From Cristatella mucedo (Eukaryota > Bryozoa > Phylactolaemata > Cristatellidae), in the NCBI GenBank assembly GCA_009760855.2, contig WPIO01000048.1, forward strand, positions 771,501 to 831,500: a stretch of 60,000 nucleotides of DNA, read 5' to 3'. A model generated the notes under the pieces. It saw nothing but the letters and a program-made list of their open reading frames with translations, was not told the DNA's origin and ran no database searches. Made by a program: the position numbers and the translations under genes. Positions 58,291 through 60,000 of this stretch are shown here, piece after piece. Each line of letters starts with the position of its first letter. Within the stretch, counting starts at the first letter, position 1.

Positions 58291-58967
58291 CCTCTCTCTC
58301 CCTCTCTGTCTCTCTCCCATTCTCTCTCACTCTGCTCAAGGCCCGCAGCCCCCAAGGCTGGCACAACTGGAGCGAACCATGTGCCATGCAGTCGGTGGAG
58401 ATGAGCCATTGCCACCGTGTGGAGTGCTGCACGAGTGACAGACTGCAAATTGCAGAGCTCGTCGCTCTGAGCACAAGCCCGATGGGTGGGAGGAGGTGAG
58501 AACGGGGTGGGTCTGCAGAGCACGGTGCCGTCGCGCATCACTTGCTTACCAGCCGGCTCGTGCTCGGTGCCTTTGGCGTCGACCTGCTCCCCAGTGATGC
58601 GCACGTGTCGCTTGCTGCAGTGGCTGATCAGCTGGCACTCGCGCGACGTGTGCGTCTGCCAGTGACGCTGCCGGTGCGGCTGCTGCAGCTGACAGCCCGG
58701 CCACGTTCGGGAGGGAGCACTCGGCACCTGCTGAACACAACGGACATCCGTCGACGGCTGGCCGACCACCAGCCAGCTGCCTCCAGCTGCTGCAGTAGCA
58801 GCAGGTCTCGAACCGTGCCTGGCTGCCGGCGGCCCCCCCCCCCTTTGCGTGGGTGCCATGAGGCTGGCAGCTGCTGCTGCAGCAGCAGAAGCAGCAGCAG
58901 GGAAGGGGCCGGATGGTGGATGAGCCAGGGATCGCAGGCAATTGGGATTGCTCGGACAGCAGGGCAT
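54127..58967 (-). CDS. fibroblast growth factor family gene, three coding exons (58967-58550, 57353-57250, 54453-54127)
   Basis: FGFs are secreted or intracellular beta-trefoil proteins; most signal through FGF receptor tyrosine kinases with heparan sulfate. The spliced product shows the core in order. Exon 1 gives ECQLISHCSKRHVRITGEQV and DAKGT, like the LxCxxxxHLxIxxxGxVxGT start of FGF cores. Exon 2 gives ALLLVATTDGQLRLTR and DSFVCFNRSGHLVVK, like VRVRGxxTGxYxCMNKxGKL. Exon 3 gives NYCSFHECLSDNQF and WMVGFNKLGDP, like the CxFxExxLxxNxY and WYVGFxKxGxP of FGF8/17/18. Exon 1 ends in phase 1 and exon 2 starts with the matching CT; exon 2 ends in phase 0 and exon 3 starts at phase 0. Exon 2 is exactly 104 bp. 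In the FGF signature, Phe replaces the last Tyr and Tyr precedes the Cys. The start is uncertain: an in-frame ATG at 58967 or 58859 (246 residues from the latter), or an upstream exon. No signal peptide is visible. Subfamily not assigned. Confidence 0.82.
54454..57249 (-). other. FGF intron 2
   Basis: This 2,796-bp intron holds no recognised mobile element. It contains a C12 run at 55969-55980, a plus-strand splice-bounded frame at 55268-55380, and a minus-strand FGF-exon-like stretch near 54960-55110. A 220-codon plus-strand frame (56464-57126) has no known motif. Confidence 0.7.
55268..55380 (+). CDS. candidate internal exon inside FGF intron 2, opposite strand (weak)
   Basis: A 113-bp stretch is bounded by an acceptor match (GATGCTTTGCCTACAG) and a donor match (CATT then GTAAGCGG). 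Two of its three frames are open, for example VTIGVVYKLAVQDSRVVRTY or SQLELFTNWQSRIPELCAHT. I recognise no family and no neighbouring exon, so it may be chance. Confidence 0.15.
57250..57353 (-). CDS. FGF gene, exon 2 (104 bp)
   Basis: The acceptor is GTGTCTACTTTTCAG, with a good pyrimidine tract. The exon starts CTGCCCTTCTGC and completes the Ala codon begun in exon 1. It encodes 34 residues, including GQLRLTRQYSDSFVCFNRSG and HLVVK. The donor, AAG then GTTGGA, is weaker than consensus at intron position 3. The exon length of 104 bp and both phases fit its neighbours. Confidence 0.85.
57354..58549 (-). other. FGF intron 1
   Basis: This 1,196-bp intron contains a (TC)-rich tract at 58105-58335 and a G10 run at 57855-57864. 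Long minus-strand frames that cross it read ERERE peptides from the tract. Confidence 0.7.
58105..58335. repeat. polypyrimidine (TC)-rich tract in intron 1
   Basis: About 230 bp, nearly all C and T on the plus strand, with many TC units. On the coding (minus) strand of the FGF gene it is a GA-rich run. Confidence 0.93.
58550..58967 (-). CDS. FGF gene, exon 1 (start uncertain)
   Basis: The exon ends GAGCCGGCTG and is followed by GTAAGCAAG, a strong donor, leaving one base (G) of a split Ala codon. Before the core the frame encodes a low-complexity Ala/Gln/Arg-rich stretch, part of it from CAG/CTG repeats near 58862-58900. In-frame ATGs lie at 58967 and 58859, neither with a strong context. 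The frame also stays open further upstream to beyond 59200, so an upstream exon or start is possible. The trefoil strands begin about 75 residues after the ATG at 58859. Confidence 0.75.
58862..58900. repeat. CTG/CAG triplet patch with palindrome
   Basis: CTGCTGCTGCAGCAGCAG is an 18-bp perfect palindrome inside a longer CAG-rich stretch. On the minus strand it encodes poly-Ala if translation starts at 58967. Confidence 0.85.
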
Positions 58968-59216
58968 GTTGCCAAGCCACTCAGACAGCAGTGGTCTCAC
59001 ACATCGAAGAAGCTGTGAGCCTGTTGTTGCAGCAGCAACCACTCGATGTTGTTCCTGCTGCCCCCTCCTGAAGAGAGGATATTCCAGCACGTTGGCCTGG
59101 GGGCAGGTGCTCTGTCCGTTCCGGAAGAGGGGGATTGATGGGGTGATGCTCTGCCCTTTGGTGAATGGGGGGACCTCCCTCCTCTTCCTCCCGAGGGGGC
59201 GTGAACAGCCAAGCAA

Positions 59217-60000
59217 GACCTGCTCGGCTCAGCTGCTGCTCCTGCTCACCTGCGATGATGACGAGGGCATGACGACGACGACGAGCAGGAGAGCTATTAC
59301 GTTCAGATGAAGGAACAGCCTGAAGCAGAGAGATGCACTAGCGATGCCAGCTCGAGATCCCAACGGCGCTCGGTCGACGCGCTTCGTCTGCAGCTGCAGT
59401 CTGAGGGTGGCAGAAAACAATATGCCGGGTCGCAGATGAAGGAAGACATGCAGCCAATACGATCGCCCTTGCAGCCTCTTTCCCTCCTCCGCTCTCCTCT
59501 TCCTTCCTTGCAGCTTCCTCCTCCTTCCTTACAGCTTTTTTATCTTTCCTTTCTCTTCCTTGCTTCATTCACTTTCCTTCCCGCTCTTTCCTTCCATTGC
59601 TGGGTTGAGGTAAGTGGGTGGGACAGACAGTGGCATGTAAGTCGAACTGTTGAAAAGAAGTGGTGAGATGAACAAGAAAAAGACACTGCCTACCTGCCAG
59701 CCTCTAAGGACAGGACGACAGTCGAAAGGCCGACGTGCTGAGATGCTGCTTCTCTCCCTTGGCTAATATTTTTTTCTTTTACAGCTCCAGTCAATGAATG
59801 GTAATCCAACTAGTCGAGGCTCCGTGCTGAGATGCCGGCCTCCCTTAGTCCAGTAGTCATTCGCTCTCCGCAATTAATGGAGGTAAGGCAGCCGTGTCCG
59901 AATAAGTCAACTGGTGAGGCCTAAGCCTCTGCCCGACTAGCAAGCATTTCGCTGTGAGGCCTCTGTGGAGCCTCGGTCGGTTGTCCACGTGTTCAAGTAG
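59217..60000. other. sequence upstream of FGF exon 1
   Basis: A CT-rich tract lies at about 59468-59600. A strong plus-strand acceptor match, TTTTTTTCTTTTACAG, ends at 59785, but I recognise no exon after it. The FGF promoter, 5' UTR or an upstream exon could lie here or beyond the window. Confidence 0.35.

Noticed and set aside
58014-58549. Minus-strand frame continuing past FGF exon 1 into an ERERE peptide
   Set aside because: A strong splice donor ends exon 1 at 58550; the remainder is intron sequence with a (TC)n tract.

Overview
This window is eukaryotic, almost certainly metazoan nuclear DNA. It has no operons or ribosome binding sites. Nearly all of it is non-coding, with dense non-LTR retrotransposon debris, tRNA-derived SINEs, microsatellites and GC-rich islands. 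The species cannot be named from sequence alone. The mix (L2/CR1-like LINEs, tRNA SINEs, a SPIN-type hAT element, remains of an ORF family I recall from invertebrate genomes, and a divergent fibroblast growth factor) fits an invertebrate with a medium-to-large genome.

The main gene find is at the right end, on the minus strand: a three-exon fibroblast growth factor (FGF) gene. Exon 1 ends at 58550, exon 2 is 57353-57250 and exon 3 is 54453-54127. Each exon aligns by eye with the matching part of the FGF beta-trefoil core. The splice phases agree (phase 1, then phase 0), and the middle exon is exactly 104 bp, the size I recall for many FGF second coding exons. The N-terminus and start codon are uncertain. 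Intron 2 holds a second, weaker FGF-exon-like stretch near 55.0 kb.

Layout: 0-6 kb has one SINE, a LINE-B copy and a perfect 8 x 23 bp tandem repeat. 6-9.3 kb is a CpG-rich island with no recognised exon. 9.6-15 kb holds a cluster of SINE-2 copies and LINE tails. 14.9-18.3 kb holds a LINE-B/C element apparently split by a LINE-A insertion. 18.8-19.8 kb holds a decayed conserved ORF. 19.9-27.5 kb is a LINE-A cluster, including a nearly complete endonuclease+RT element interrupted by a younger copy. 27.5-42.3 kb has sparse LINE and SINE fragments between AT-rich and GC-rich unique stretches. 43.1-43.9 kb is a long polypurine tract. 45.2-45.4 kb is a short SPIN-like hAT element with a perfect 8-bp target duplication. 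45.4-48.6 kb holds LINE pieces, one hit twice by opposite-strand LINE tails. 48.6-54 kb is a GC/CpG-rich stretch, followed by the FGF gene.

LINE-A copies fall into subfamilies by their 3' ends. All end in (ATT)n, preceded by a conserved potential stem-loop. SINE-1 carries the same stem-loop and end, so it probably borrows the LINE-A machinery. All LINE copies seen are truncated, frameshifted or interrupted, and none looks able to move by itself. All matches to known families are from memory and by eye, without a database search.
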